Source: JAURVT01 sp049059935
GTDB lineage: Bacteria > Actinomycetota > Actinomycetes > Propionibacteriales > Nocardioidaceae
DNA: 48,575 nt
Direction of reading: 5' to 3'
NCBI RefSeq assembly: GCF_049059935.1
Contig: NZ_JBMGQR010000028.1
Span: 1-48,575 of the forward strand
Below are positions 1 through 8,033 of this stretch, piece after piece; positions within the stretch are counted from its first letter, which is position 1, and the number at the start of each line of letters is the position of its first letter. Under the pieces are notes generated by a model that was given only the letters and a program-made list of their open reading frames with translations, had not been told where the DNA came from and made no database searches. The translations under genes and the position numbers were made by a program.

Positions 1-396
1 GGCCGTCAGGCCGCCCATGCCGAGGCCCTGGACGACGCGCGCGCCGAGCAGCTCGGGCACGTTGCGCGAGAAGCCGGCCACGACCGAGCCCACGACGAAC
101 ACGACGATCGCCGTCTGGACGAGCGCCTTCTTGTTGAACAGGTCGGACATCTTGGCCCAGATGGGCGTCGACACCGTCATGGCGAGCAGCGACGCGGTGA
201 TCACCCACGTGTACTGGGTCTGGCTGCCCTCGAGGTCGCTGATGATGGTCGGCAGCGCGTTGCTGACGATCGTCGAGGACAAGATGCCCGTGAACAGCGC
301 CGCGAGGAGGCCGACCAGGACCTCCAGGATCTGCCGGTGCGACATCTCCGGCTCTGCGGTCGACACCGGCGGCGGTGCCGTGGTGGTGGTGCTCAT
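1..396 (-). CDS. DHA2-type MFS drug/solute exporter (partial, N-terminal 132 residues)
   Basis: The N-terminal part of a major facilitator of the EmrB/QacA (DHA2, 14-TM) type; the rest lies beyond the left edge. ATG at 396 has a GGAAGGA Shine-Dalgarno. The first membrane segment (about residues 25-50) contains the LSSTIVSNALP stretch usual in this family. The cytoplasmic loop 2-3 motif is recognisable as WAKMSDLFNKK, followed by a GARVVQGLGMGG segment. Such proteins export drugs or toxic metabolites with the proton gradient. It starts 59 nt downstream of the marR-type gene on the same strand, the classic regulator-efflux arrangement. Substrate cannot be read from the sequence. Family call is firm, function inferred. 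Confidence 0.9.
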   Translation of the reverse strand, partial: MSTTTTAPPPVSTAEPEMSHRQILEVLVGLLAALFTGILSSTIVSNALPTIISDLEGSQTQYTWVITASLLAMTVSTPIWAKMSDLFNKKALVQTAIVVFVVGSVVAGFSRNVPELLGARVVQGLGMGGLTA

Positions 397-455
397 CGTG
401 TTCCTTCCGTGGCGCCCGGGGGCGCAGGTCGTGCGTGGTTCGTGGGACGCGGCGC

Positions 456-938
456 TCAGACGAGCGCGGGCGTCGGGGGTTCTGCGGCGTGGGCGTCGGT
501 GCCCTCGGCGAGGCGGTCGGCGAGGTGTCCGACGAGGCGGGCGGCGCCGTCGAGGTGCTCGGCGTCCCAGTCCTGCAGGATCTCGGCGAGGCGGTCGTTG
601 TAGTACGCCGTCATCGCGTCGAGGCTGCGGGCGCCCGCGGAGGTCAGGGAGACCAGGCCGGCGCGGGCGTCGGCGGGGTCGGCCCGCCGGGCGACGAGCC
701 CGCGCTCCTCCAGGCTGGTCAGCTGGCGGCTGATCACCGAGGCGCTGAGCCCGAAGCCGCAGGCGATGTCGCCGGTGCGGGCCTCGCCGTGGCGCTCGAT
801 CCAGCGCAGCACGCCGACCTCGGTGCGCCCGAGCTCGACGCCGGCGGCGTCGGTGCGGAAGCGTCCGGACTTCAGGGCCCGGGTCAGGCGCATCAGCGCC
901 TCGAGCAGGTGCTCGGTCGACCTCTCCTGCTGCTCCAC
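456..938 (-). CDS. MarR-family transcriptional regulator
   Basis: A 160-aa MarR-type winged-helix repressor. The GTG start at 938 is preceded by GGAG. The winged helix covers about residues 38-100: LGRTEVGVLRWIERHG leads into the helix-turn-helix, the recognition helix is around LSASVISRQLTSLEERG, and the wing carries RRADPADARA. N- and C-terminal helices would form the dimer. MarR proteins usually repress their own operon and an adjacent exporter and release DNA on ligand binding. The downstream gene is a DHA2 exporter, and a strong nested palindrome lies just upstream, so autoregulation of a marR-efflux operon is the likely role. The ligand is unknown. Confidence 0.92.
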   Translation of the reverse strand: MEQQERSTEHLLEALMRLTRALKSGRFRTDAAGVELGRTEVGVLRWIERHGEARTGDIACGFGLSASVISRQLTSLEERGLVARRADPADARAGLVSLTSAGARSLDAMTAYYNDRLAEILQDWDAEHLDGAARLVGHLADRLAEGTDAHAAEPPTPALV

Positions 939-955
939 GTCACGTCTCCGTCCAC

Positions 956-1004
956 TTGGTTGCTGAACACAACGATAGAAGCGTTGTGTTCAACACGCAA
1001 CCAA
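956..1004. promoter_or_regulatory. Nested palindromic operator upstream of marR
   Basis: An inner perfect 11-bp inverted repeat, TGAACACAACG (964-974) and CGTTGTGTTCA (982-992), is separated by 7 bp. It is flanked by an outer perfect 8-bp pair, TTGGTTGC (956-963) and GCAACCAA (997-1004). The right side has 4 extra bases between inner and outer arms. It begins 17 bp upstream of the marR start and is AT-rich compared with its surroundings, as expected for a MarR dimer site overlapping a promoter. Confidence 0.75.
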
Positions 1005-1008
1005 TACT

Positions 1009-1030
1009 GCGGTGAGACGGTTCACACCGC
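1009..1030 (-). terminator. Possible hairpin terminator after the DUF3027 gene
   Basis: GCGGTG (1009-1014) pairs with CACCGC (1025-1030), 24 nt past the stop of the leftward DUF3027 gene. The stem is short and no T-run follows, so this is a weak call. Confidence 0.3.
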
Positions 1031-1053
1031 ACGCCGGGAGGCGGCGGGAGGAC

Positions 1054-1842
1054 TCAGACGTCGAGGGTGTCGACCCCGAGGGTGTCGATCACCGGCGACG
1101 GCAGCGGGACGGGGCCCGCCGAGCGCGACAGCTTGGCGTCGGAGTGGGCCCCGCAGCCGTGGTCGAGCGCGACGACGCGGCCGTCGTCGTTGGCCATGCC
1201 GTTGGCGCAGACGCCGAACTCCAGGCCGAGCGGGCCGGCGAGGCGGACGGTGAAGCCGCAGTCCGAGCACCGGCCGGGACTCTGCTGGGCCAGCGGGACG
1301 TCGGGGCCCTGCTCACCGTCGTGCCAGCGCTGGGCGGCGAGGTCGCGTCCCTCGAGCGACAGCACCCACGCCCGTCCCATGCCGACCTCGTCGGCGACGG
1401 AGCGGACGGCCGAGGTGTCGACGAGCGGCTCGGTGGCCGGGTCGCCCGCCGTGAAGCCGGGCACCAGGCGCAGGTCGTCGGCCTCGGGGGGCAGCAGGTC
1501 GCCGGGGCTGAGGTCGCCCGGGCGCACGCGCTCCTTGTAGGGGGTCCAGGACGGGGCGACGATCGCCTCGTCGCCGGGGAGCAGCACGATCTCGCAGACG
1601 GTGACGGTGCGCTGGCGCGAGGCGCGCGCGACGGTGACCGACCACGTCCAGCCGCGGTACCCGGCCTGGGTGGACGCGAACACGTGGGTGACGAGGCGCT
1701 CGCCCTCGCGGCGGATGGCCAGGTGGTCGCCCACGACGTCCGCACCGACCTCGTCGACGAGGTGCTGGCGCGCGATCGGGGCGGCGTCGGCGCACGCGGC
1801 GTCGACGCGCGGGTCGCGCGTGGGGGTGGTCGGGTCGGCCAT
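1054..1842 (-). CDS. DUF3027 family protein
   Basis: A 262-aa protein of the actinobacterial DUF3027 family, function unknown. The ATG at 1842 opens MADPTTPTRDPRVDAACA. Earlier in-frame codons on this strand run into the divergent MFS gene and are not used. Family features are the central GYRGWTWSVTVARA stretch, the TVCEIVLLPGDEAIVAP segment and a C-terminal zinc-ribbon-like part with C-x2-C (RCSDCGF) and a later Cys in FGVCANG. It is divergent from an MFS gene and near a cold-shock gene. I recall the same three families close together in mycobacteria (Rv0871-Rv0883c region), so this looks like old conserved order. Role remains unassigned. Confidence 0.85.
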   Translation of the reverse strand: MADPTTPTRDPRVDAACADAAPIARQHLVDEVGADVVGDHLAIRREGERLVTHVFASTQAGYRGWTWSVTVARASRQRTVTVCEIVLLPGDEAIVAPSWTPYKERVRPGDLSPGDLLPPEADDLRLVPGFTAGDPATEPLVDTSAVRSVADEVGMGRAWVLSLEGRDLAAQRWHDGEQGPDVPLAQQSPGRCSDCGFTVRLAGPLGLEFGVCANGMANDDGRVVALDHGCGAHSDAKLSRSAGPVPLPSPVIDTLGVDTLDV

Positions 1843-1926
1843 GACGCGATTGTCGCGCACCGCGCCAAGCAGGCGCCACCGGGGCGCGTCACGCCGGATC
1901 GGTCGTCGGTGCGGCAGGATGTGCCC

Positions 1927-3309
1927 GTGGACGAGCAGCCCCCTCCCCCGCGCTCGGACGGGCCCTCGGACCCGCCCGGACGCGCGAGCCGCGCCGTCCG
2001 CGCCGGAGGTCGGGCGGCCCGGTCGGTGGGACGCGCGTCCACCGGCACCGTGCGCCAGGCACGTCGCTTCACGCAGGCCAAGGGCGCGGGCGAGAGCGGC
2101 CTGTCGCGGCTGCTCGAGATGCACGCGTTCAACACCGCAGGAGACGCCGCCGTCGCGGTGTCGCTGGCCGGCACCCTGTTCTTCACCGTCCCCACCGGCG
2201 AGGCCCGCGGCCAGGTCGCGCAGTTCCTGCTGCTGACGATGCTGCCGTTCGCGATCGTCGCCCCCGTGATCGGGCCGTTCCTCGACCGGTTCCGTCGCGG
2301 GCGTCGATGGTCGATCGGCACCACGATGGCCGTCCGCGCGTTCTGCTGCTGGGTGATGTCGACCGCCGTGCAGGACGGCTCGTACGCCCTGTTCCCCGCC
2401 GCGCTCGGCTGCCTGGTGGCGTCCAAGGCCTACGGCGTGACGCGGGCCGCCGCGGTGCCGCGCGTGCTGCCGCGGTCGTTCACGCTCGTCAAGGCCAACT
2501 CCCGGATCTCGCTGACGGGCACCATCGGCGCGGCGGTGTCGGCACCGCTCGCCGTGGGCGCCGCGGCGATCGGCGCCGAGTGGGCGCTGCGGTACGCGTT
2601 CGTCCTGTTCGTGGTCGCGACGGTGCTCGCGGTGCTGCTGCCGTCGCGCGTCGACTCCTCGGCGGGCGAGGAGCCGGTGGCGATGTCGTCCCTGCGCGGC
2701 GACAGCGACACCCGGCGCCGCCTCGGCATCACGTTCGCCGTCGTGCACGGCCTGCGCTGCAACACCGGGCTGAGGTTCCTGTCGGGCTTCCTCACCATGT
2801 TCATGGCGTTCGTCCTGCGCGAGTCGCCGTTCCCCGGGTGGCAGCCCACGGTGCTGATGGGGCTGGTGATCGGCGCGGCCGGCGTCGGCAACACCGCCGG
2901 CGTGCTGCTCGGGTCGGTGATGAAGTCACGCCGGCCCGAGACCACCGTGCTCGTGGTGCTGGCCGTCGACGCCGCCCTCGTCACCTTGGCGGCGGTGGTG
3001 TGGGCGCTGCCCACGGCCGTCCTGCTCGGCCTGACGGTGGGCGTCTGCCAGTCGCTGGGCAAGCTCAGCCTCGACGCCCTGATCCAGCGCGACGTCCCCG
3101 AGGCCGTGCGCACCAGCGTCTTCGCCCGCTCCGAGACGCTGCTGCAGCTGGCCTGGGTGGTGGGCGGGTTCCTCGGCCTCGGCATCGGCCTGCAGACCCC
3201 GCAGCTCGGCCTCGGGGTCACCGCCGTGATCCTCGTCGTCTGGTTCGGCCTCGTCGCCAAGGGCTCGCTCGGGCGCATCGACGCCGACGCCCCGCGGCGC
3301 GTCAGCTAG
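1927..3309 (+). CDS. MFS transporter, DUF3027-linked type
   Basis: A 460-aa MFS-fold protein with a disordered, Pro/Arg-rich N-terminal tail of about 60 residues before the first membrane helix. About 12 hydrophobic segments follow. The loop after TM2 holds FLDRFRRGRRW, a variant of the MFS GxLxDRxGRR motif. I prefer GTG 1927 because AGGA at 1916-1919 sits at proper spacing; GTG 1921 is the alternative. It is divergent from the DUF3027 gene with 84 bp between the starts. Orthologues I recall in actinobacteria keep this pairing, and their substrate is not established. Family call firm, substrate unknown. Confidence 0.85.
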   Translation: MDEQPPPPRSDGPSDPPGRASRAVRAGGRAARSVGRASTGTVRQARRFTQAKGAGESGLSRLLEMHAFNTAGDAAVAVSLAGTLFFTVPTGEARGQVAQFLLLTMLPFAIVAPVIGPFLDRFRRGRRWSIGTTMAVRAFCCWVMSTAVQDGSYALFPAALGCLVASKAYGVTRAAAVPRVLPRSFTLVKANSRISLTGTIGAAVSAPLAVGAAAIGAEWALRYAFVLFVVATVLAVLLPSRVDSSAGEEPVAMSSLRGDSDTRRRLGITFAVVHGLRCNTGLRFLSGFLTMFMAFVLRESPFPGWQPTVLMGLVIGAAGVGNTAGVLLGSVMKSRRPETTVLVVLAVDAALVTLAAVVWALPTAVLLGLTVGVCQSLGKLSLDALIQRDVPEAVRTSVFARSETLLQLAWVVGGFLGLGIGLQTPQLGLGVTAVILVVWFGLVAKGSLGRIDADAPRRVS

Positions 3310-3322
3310 CCGTCCTGCCCTC

Positions 3323-3338
3323 CCCCGCGTGCGCGGGG
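3323..3338. terminator. GC hairpin between convergent genes
   Basis: CCCCGCG (3323-3329) and CGCGGGG (3332-3338) form a perfect 7-bp inverted repeat midway between the MFS stop and the convergent cold-shock gene stop. It could act on both transcripts. No T-run is visible. Confidence 0.4.
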
Positions 3339-3345
3339 CGGTGGG

Positions 3346-3741
3346 TCAGGCCTCGAGCTCGTCGGCGAGGGCGCGCAGGAGCGCGGCCGTCGGCTTGGCG
3401 GTCTTGGTGTCGGGGTGCCGGCCGTGGCGGTAGCCCTCGCCGAGGCCGTCGAGCAGGCCGATCAGGTCCTCGACGATGACGACCATGTCCTCGGGGGCCT
3501 TGCGGCGGGCCTTGGCCTGGGTGCGCGAGACCGACGGGGCGCGCTCGAGCAGCCGCACCTGGAGGGCCTGGTCGCCGCGGCGACCCTGCGCGATGCCGAA
3601 CTCGACGCGCGTGCCGTTCTTCAGCGTGGTGACGCCCTCGGGCAGGGCGTCGGAGCGGACGTAGACGTCACCGCCGTCGTCCTGCGACAGGAAGCCGAAG
3701 CCCTTGTCGCCGTCGTACCACTTGACCTTTCCGGTAGGCAC
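3346..3741 (-). CDS. Cold-shock domain protein with C-terminal extension
   Basis: A 131-aa protein with an N-terminal cold-shock OB fold (residues 1-66) and a 65-residue extension. The start is GTG (VPTGKVKWYDGDKG). RNP1 is KGFGFL; the RNP2 position reads DVYVR instead of the usual VFVH. The extension is basic (QAKARRKAPEDM) and then helical (IVEDLIGLLDGLGEGYR), roughly doubling the size of a standard Csp. Such proteins bind single-stranded RNA/DNA and ease translation. A TAGGGT -10 at 3795-3800 would give a leader of about 47 nt, which suits a cold-shock gene. The similar-length CspB type is common in actinobacteria. Confidence 0.88.
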   Translation of the reverse strand: MPTGKVKWYDGDKGFGFLSQDDGGDVYVRSDALPEGVTTLKNGTRVEFGIAQGRRGDQALQVRLLERAPSVSRTQAKARRKAPEDMVVIVEDLIGLLDGLGEGYRHGRHPDTKTAKPTAALLRALADELEA

Positions 3742-3792
3742 CGCTGACCCTCGTCTCCGCTCGTCGTCCCGGCGCCACGTCGGCGCCGACCC

Positions 3793-4401
3793 TCACCCTA
3801 TCGACTCCAGGAGCTCGGGGAGGTCGAGGAGGGAGTGCAGGACGACGTCCGCGCCTGCGCGCTGCAGCTCGACCCCGCTGCAGGGCCCGGTGGTGACGCC
3901 CACCGCCGTGACCCCGGCGGCCAGCGCCGCCTCGACGTCGTGCACGTGGTCACCGACGTAGGCCGTGGCACGCTCCCCGCGCAGCGCGACGGCCTTGCCC
4001 TCGCGCCACAGTCGCCCGTGGACGGCGTCGAGCTCGAGCCCGAGGTGGTCCAGGTGCCGCCGGGCGGCCGGCGCGTTCTTCGCGGTGACCAGCACCGTGC
4101 GTCCCCCGAGCGCGCGGACGGCGGCGAGCGCCTCGTGCGCGCCGGGCATCGTGCCCACCGCCTCGACGGCCAGCTCGGGGTACAGCTCGCGGTAGCGGTC
4201 GGCCAGCGCGGGCACCTCGTCGGCCGGGAACCAGTGCGCCAGCTCGGACTCCACCGGCGGCCCGAGCCGCGAGGTCACCAGGTCGACGTCGATCGCCACC
4301 CCGGTCTCGGACGCGAGCCGCTCGTACACGGCGCCGATCCCGGGGCGGGAGTCGATCAGGGTCATGTCGAGGTCGAAGCCGACCACCAGGGGCGCTGCCA
4401 C
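3793..4401 (-). CDS. HAD-family hydrolase, phosphoglycolate-phosphatase-like
   Basis: A 202-aa haloacid dehalogenase superfamily phosphatase, subfamily I with a helical cap. Motif I is FDLDMTLIDS, with the nucleophile Asp10 and the acid Asp12; motif II is LVTAKN; the motif III Lys lies in EGKAVAL; motif IV is YVGDHVHDVEAA. Closest in pattern to Gph/phosphoglycolate phosphatase and pyrophosphatase-like members, acting on small phosphometabolites in the cytoplasm. The GTG start at 4401 follows a TAGGGT box by 7 nt, so the mRNA is probably leaderless. It lies just upstream of the cold-shock gene. Exact substrate cannot be told. Confidence 0.85.
   Translation of the reverse strand: MAAPLVVGFDLDMTLIDSRPGIGAVYERLASETGVAIDVDLVTSRLGPPVESELAHWFPADEVPALADRYRELYPELAVEAVGTMPGAHEALAAVRALGGRTVLVTAKNAPAARRHLDHLGLELDAVHGRLWREGKAVALRGERATAYVGDHVHDVEAALAAGVTAVGVTTGPCSGVELQRAGADVVLHSLLDLPELLESIG
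3795..3800 (-). promoter_or_regulatory. Candidate -10 box for the cold-shock gene
   Basis: TAGGGT on the minus strand overlaps the stop of the upstream HAD gene. A start about 7 nt further on would give a 5' leader near 47 nt. No clear -35 box. Confidence 0.35.
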
Positions 4402-4414
4402 GCCCCCGACCCTA
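4402..4414 (-). promoter_or_regulatory. Leaderless promoter of the HAD gene
   Basis: TAGGGT (4409-4414), 7-nt spacer, then the GTG start at 4401 on the minus strand. Confidence 0.55.
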
Positions 4415-4422
4415 GACGCGGC

Positions 4423-4542
4423 TCACGGGCGCTTGGCGCGCTCCTCCTCGCGGTCGCGCTGCGTGCGCCGGACGGCGAGCAGCTCGGCCAGACGGACGCG
4501 CGCCGCGCGCCGCCGTCGGACGGACAGGTCTGCATGGCTCAT
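4423..4542 (-). CDS. Arg-rich small protein, 39 aa, unknown
   Basis: A small open frame beginning MSHADLSVRRRRAARVRLAE and ending EERAKRP. About a third of the residues are Arg or Lys, and it is predicted helical. ATG at 4542 has a GGGGGG purine run at proper spacing, and a TAGGGT -10 (4576-4581) would start a transcript about 27 nt ahead of it. Having both promoter and ribosome site in the right order is the main support. It ends 21 nt before the HAD start, on the same strand. It could bind nucleic acid or be a leader peptide. No family is recognised. Confidence 0.42.
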   Translation of the reverse strand: MSHADLSVRRRRAARVRLAELLAVRRTQRDREEERAKRP

Positions 4543-4575
4543 CGAGGCCCCCCGCGATGACTCGGTGTGGGTTCG

Positions 4576-4581
4576 ACCCTA
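4576..4581 (-). promoter_or_regulatory. Candidate -10 box for the small Arg-rich gene
   Basis: TAGGGT on the minus strand in the 82-bp gap after the ABC permease gene, upstream of the 39-codon frame. Confidence 0.35.
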
Positions 4582-4624
4582 GGACGTGCCCGGGTCAGGT
4601 TCGGTTGCATCGGCTGGCGGGTCG

Positions 4625-7291
4625 TCATGCCGTCCTCCGGACGAGCACGACGCGGCTGCGGACGGCGAGGCCGGACACCAGCGCCGCGAGCGCCGGCACC
4701 CCGAGCGCCACGAGGGCGAGGAGCGGCCAGGGCACCACGTGCACGGTCGTCCCGACGTCGCCCGTGCCGTACCCCTGGGTGAGCGACGTGGCCGCCACCC
4801 AGCCCGGCACGATCCCGAGCACCACGCCCAGTGCCGCACCGACCGTGCCGACGACGAGCGCCTGCGCGGCGGCCACCGCCCGGCGGGTGCGCGGCGCGGC
4901 GCCCACGGCCGACAGCGTCGCGAGGTCGGGCCTGGCGTCGCTCAGGGCGAGCCCGGTCGCGGTCAGCGTCCCGATGAGGACGAGCAGACCGCCCGCGACG
5001 CCCAGGCTGAGGAACTGCAGCGTGTAGGTCTCGGTGAACCCGCGCTCGACCAGCATCGACTCCGAGACCGGGTCGCCGTCCACCTCCAGCGCGCCCAGCG
5101 CCCGCACGTCGGCCGCCGACAGGGGGCCGTCGCGGACGTCGGTGACGACCGACTGCGGCACGGCGGTGATGCCGAGCGACGCCGCCTCGGCGCGGGACAC
5201 GACGCCCGTCGCCACGACCGGCCGGTGCCCGCGCGGCACGTCGACGACGGCCGTGAGGTCCGCCCCGGCCGCGGGCGCGACCACCCGGCGCTGGGTGGCC
5301 CGCGAGCCGTCGCCGCGGTAGACGTCGGCGACCAGCGTCACCTGGTCCTCGCCCCCGAGCGAGCCGCGGGGCACGAGCACGCGTCCGGCCTCCAGCGCGT
5401 CCGTCGACGTGGCGTCGAGGCGCACGCCCATGGCGGCGAGGTCGTCGGCGTCGGCCACCAGCACTCCCCGGTCGCCTCCGCTGCCCGCCGCGTCGTCGCC
5501 GTAGAGGTAGGTGCACTCGGCCTCTCCACGGCAGGCACCGCGGGCGACGCTCCACGTGGTCTCGGTGGTCTCGTCGTACCGGGACGCGGGCGTCACCGCG
5601 ACCAGCCGGCGCCCGGGCAGCGCCCGGCCGGCCTCGGCGACCAGCGGCCCGCTCGCGACGTCCCCGTCGGACAGGCTGATCTCCGCCTGGCCCGACGGCA
5701 GGCTGTAGACGTAGTCGCGCTCGTTCTGGGCGAAGTCGCTCGCCGACCCGATGGCCAGCGCGGTGATGCCCGCGACCACCGCCATCACGGCGGCGACGGC
5801 CGGTGCGCTGCGGGCGCGCTGGCGCGTCGCGTCGCGGACGGCGATGCGCAGCGCGAGGGGCAGTCGTGGGGCGAGGCGTCCGACGGCGCCGATCGCCAGC
5901 GGGACGAGGAACACCGCGCCCACGACGAGGACGACGGTGCCGAGCGCGACGGTGATGCCCCGGTCGCCGGCGAGTGCGGGGCCCGCGACCACCAGGCTGA
6001 GGCCGACGACCACCATCGCCACGCCGAGCACCGGCCATCCCGGCGCGGGGCGCGGGTCGTCGGGGCGCTCGGTGAGGGCGGCGACGAGGTCGCGCCGAGC
6101 AGCCTGCCGTGCGGGCACGACGGCGGCGACGAGGGCGGCCACGACGCCGAGGACGACGGCGAGGGTCGCCCACCCCCACGGGACGTCGAACGGACCGCGG
6201 ACGGTGTCGACGAAGCGGTACGCGACGGTGAAGGCGAGCGGGGTCAGGGCGACGCCGAGCACCGCACCGAGCACCGCGGCCACGCCACCCAGCACGAGCG
6301 CGCCGGCGAGGACGACGCGGCGCAGGTCGGCCGGCGATCCGCCGCCGGCGGCGACGAGGGCGAGCTGGCGACGCTGGTTGCGGGCGCCCACGGCGAAGGC
6401 GGGTCCGGCGAGCAGGGCCACCTCGATCACGATGCAGGCCACCACGAGCCCGTTCACCGTGTCCTGGGCACTGCTGCTGTACCCGTCCGAGGGGTCGGCG
6501 ACGCCCGACGGCGGGTCGAGCACGACCGCGCGCGAGGTGACGACGTACCCGTCCTGGTTGAGCGACTGCACGTCCGCCCAGGTGACCGGGGCGGACCGGC
6601 CGACGAGCAACCCCTGCTGGACCGGGATCCCGGGGTCGGCGGGCACGGTGATCGCGTCGAAGGTCGGCTCGGTGACCACCACGCCCGCCTCCGGCACGTA
6701 CCGGGGTCCGGTGACGCCCACCCCGACGACCCTCAGCTCGCGGTCGCGCACGGTGAGCGTCGAGCCCGGCTCGTGGCCGGCGCGCGCGATCGCGGGCGAG
6801 ACGACGACCTCGTCGTCGGCCCGGGGCAGGCGGCCGCTGTCGAGCTCCACCATGCCGCGCGTCAACGGGTCGGCCAGGTCGGTGGCGAGCACCTGGACGT
6901 AGGTCGTGCCGCCGTCGCGGCCGGCCCCAACGATCTCGGAGTCACCCACGTGGACCGGCACGACGTCGGCGTCGAGCCTGCGGCCGAGGTCGGCCGCGGA
7001 CTGCTGGGCCGTCCGGTCCTGCTGGTCGCTCGCGATCGCGGCGTCGCGACCGTCGGGGCCCTGCGAGACCGGTCGCACCGACCCGTTCGTGCTGACGTAG
7101 GCCTGCGACGCGCCCACCGTGAGGGGGAGCGCCTCGCGGGCGTCGACGTCGATGGTGCTCGCGACGGTGGCGAGCCCGACGGCGAGCATCACCGGCAGCC
7201 CGACCATCAGGACGACGAGCAGGCTGCGGGCCTTGTGGCGCAACGCGTCGCGCCGGGCGATCCGCAGCGCGGCGCCCCAGCGGCTACGCAT
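4625..7291 (-). CDS. FtsX/MacB-type ABC transporter permease
   Basis: An 888-aa permease with two FtsX domains. TM1 follows the start (LLVVLMVGLPVMLAVGL), then comes a large extracytoplasmic domain (about residues 50-260). A three-helix block follows (around VALLAGPAFAVGARNQ), and a further cluster of helices and a second extracytoplasmic domain end in the last three helices (LGVAGGLLVLIGTL to the LVSGLAVRSR terminus). This is the long double-repeat form common in actinobacteria. It overlaps the ATPase gene by 8 nt and is the last gene of the padR operon. Such systems use mechanotransmission to export peptides or lipids or to drive cell-envelope enzymes rather than to import. Substrate unknown. 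Confidence 0.9.
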   Translation of the reverse strand: MRSRWGAALRIARRDALRHKARSLLVVLMVGLPVMLAVGLATVASTIDVDAREALPLTVGASQAYVSTNGSVRPVSQGPDGRDAAIASDQQDRTAQQSAADLGRRLDADVVPVHVGDSEIVGAGRDGGTTYVQVLATDLADPLTRGMVELDSGRLPRADDEVVVSPAIARAGHEPGSTLTVRDRELRVVGVGVTGPRYVPEAGVVVTEPTFDAITVPADPGIPVQQGLLVGRSAPVTWADVQSLNQDGYVVTSRAVVLDPPSGVADPSDGYSSSAQDTVNGLVVACIVIEVALLAGPAFAVGARNQRRQLALVAAGGGSPADLRRVVLAGALVLGGVAAVLGAVLGVALTPLAFTVAYRFVDTVRGPFDVPWGWATLAVVLGVVAALVAAVVPARQAARRDLVAALTERPDDPRPAPGWPVLGVAMVVVGLSLVVAGPALAGDRGITVALGTVVLVVGAVFLVPLAIGAVGRLAPRLPLALRIAVRDATRQRARSAPAVAAVMAVVAGITALAIGSASDFAQNERDYVYSLPSGQAEISLSDGDVASGPLVAEAGRALPGRRLVAVTPASRYDETTETTWSVARGACRGEAECTYLYGDDAAGSGGDRGVLVADADDLAAMGVRLDATSTDALEAGRVLVPRGSLGGEDQVTLVADVYRGDGSRATQRRVVAPAAGADLTAVVDVPRGHRPVVATGVVSRAEAASLGITAVPQSVVTDVRDGPLSAADVRALGALEVDGDPVSESMLVERGFTETYTLQFLSLGVAGGLLVLIGTLTATGLALSDARPDLATLSAVGAAPRTRRAVAAAQALVVGTVGAALGVVLGIVPGWVAATSLTQGYGTGDVGTTVHVVPWPLLALVALGVPALAALVSGLAVRSRVVLVRRTA

Positions 7292-8033
7292 CGTCGCCCC
7301 CGGCGAGCTCGGCGGCCAGCACCTCGTCGGTGAACACCGGCTCGACGACGTCGCCGGACTCGTCCACGATCGCGCCGTCGCGCAGGAAGACCACCCGGTC
7401 GGCCCACGCCGCGTGCCGCGGCTCGTGCGTGACGAGGAGTCCGGCGGCGCCGGCGTCGATGCGGGAGCGGAGGACGCCGAGGACGACGTCGCCCGTGGCG
7501 GTGTCGAGGGCGCCGGTGGGCTCGTCGGCGAGCAGGATGCGGCGGGGCCCGACGAGGGACCGCGCGATCGCGACCCGTTGCTGCTGGCCGCCCGACATGT
7601 CGTCGGGGAAGCGGTCGGCGAGCGCCTCGATGCCGACGCCCTCCAGCGCCTCGACGGCCTGACGGCGGGCGTCGCGGGCGCGGACGCCGTCCAGCTCGAG
7701 CGGCAGGGCGACGTTCTCGACGGCGGTGAGCGAGGGCACCAGATTGAGGTCCTGGAAGACGTAGCCGACGTGTCGGCGTCGCATCGCCGCCCGCTCGCGG
7801 GCGTTGGCCCGGGCCAGCGAGCGGCCCTCGATGACGACGTCACCGGAGGTCGGCACGTCGAGCCCGCCGGCGAGCGCCAGCAGGCTGGACTTGCCCGACC
7901 CCGACGGCCCCATGACCGCGACCAGCTCACCGGCGTGGACGCTCAGGCTGACGCCGGCGAGCGCCCTGACCTCGGAGGCGCCGCTGCCGTGGACGTGGGT
8001 GACGTGGGCGATCTCGAGCACGACCTCGCTCAT
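7284..8033 (-). CDS. ABC transporter ATPase (MacB/LolD type)
   Basis: A 249-aa nucleotide-binding subunit. Walker A is GPSGSGKSS (about residues 43-51), the Q-loop is in GYVFQDLNLVP, the signature is MSGGQQQRVAIARS, Walker B is ILLADEPTGALD and the H-loop is LVTHEPRHAA. The FQDLNLVPSLTAVENV pattern is typical of the LolD/MacB/FtsE-like family that pairs with FtsX-type permeases. ATG at 8033 overlaps the padR stop by 4 nt (ATGA), and the downstream permease overlaps by 8 nt, so the three proteins are made in a coupled fashion. All catalytic motifs are intact. Confidence 0.95.
   Translation of the reverse strand: MSEVVLEIAHVTHVHGSGASEVRALAGVSLSVHAGELVAVMGPSGSGKSSLLALAGGLDVPTSGDVVIEGRSLARANARERAAMRRRHVGYVFQDLNLVPSLTAVENVALPLELDGVRARDARRQAVEALEGVGIEALADRFPDDMSGGQQQRVAIARSLVGPRRILLADEPTGALDTATGDVVLGVLRSRIDAGAAGLLVTHEPRHAAWADRVVFLRDGAIVDESGDVVEPVFTDEVLAAELAGGDDA

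Noticed and set aside
4586..7333. A 915-codon open frame on the plus strand opposite the ABC permease
   Set aside because: It is a shadow of the permease: composition is dominated by Arg, Gly, Asp and His with no domain, as expected from the third-position GC of the real gene.
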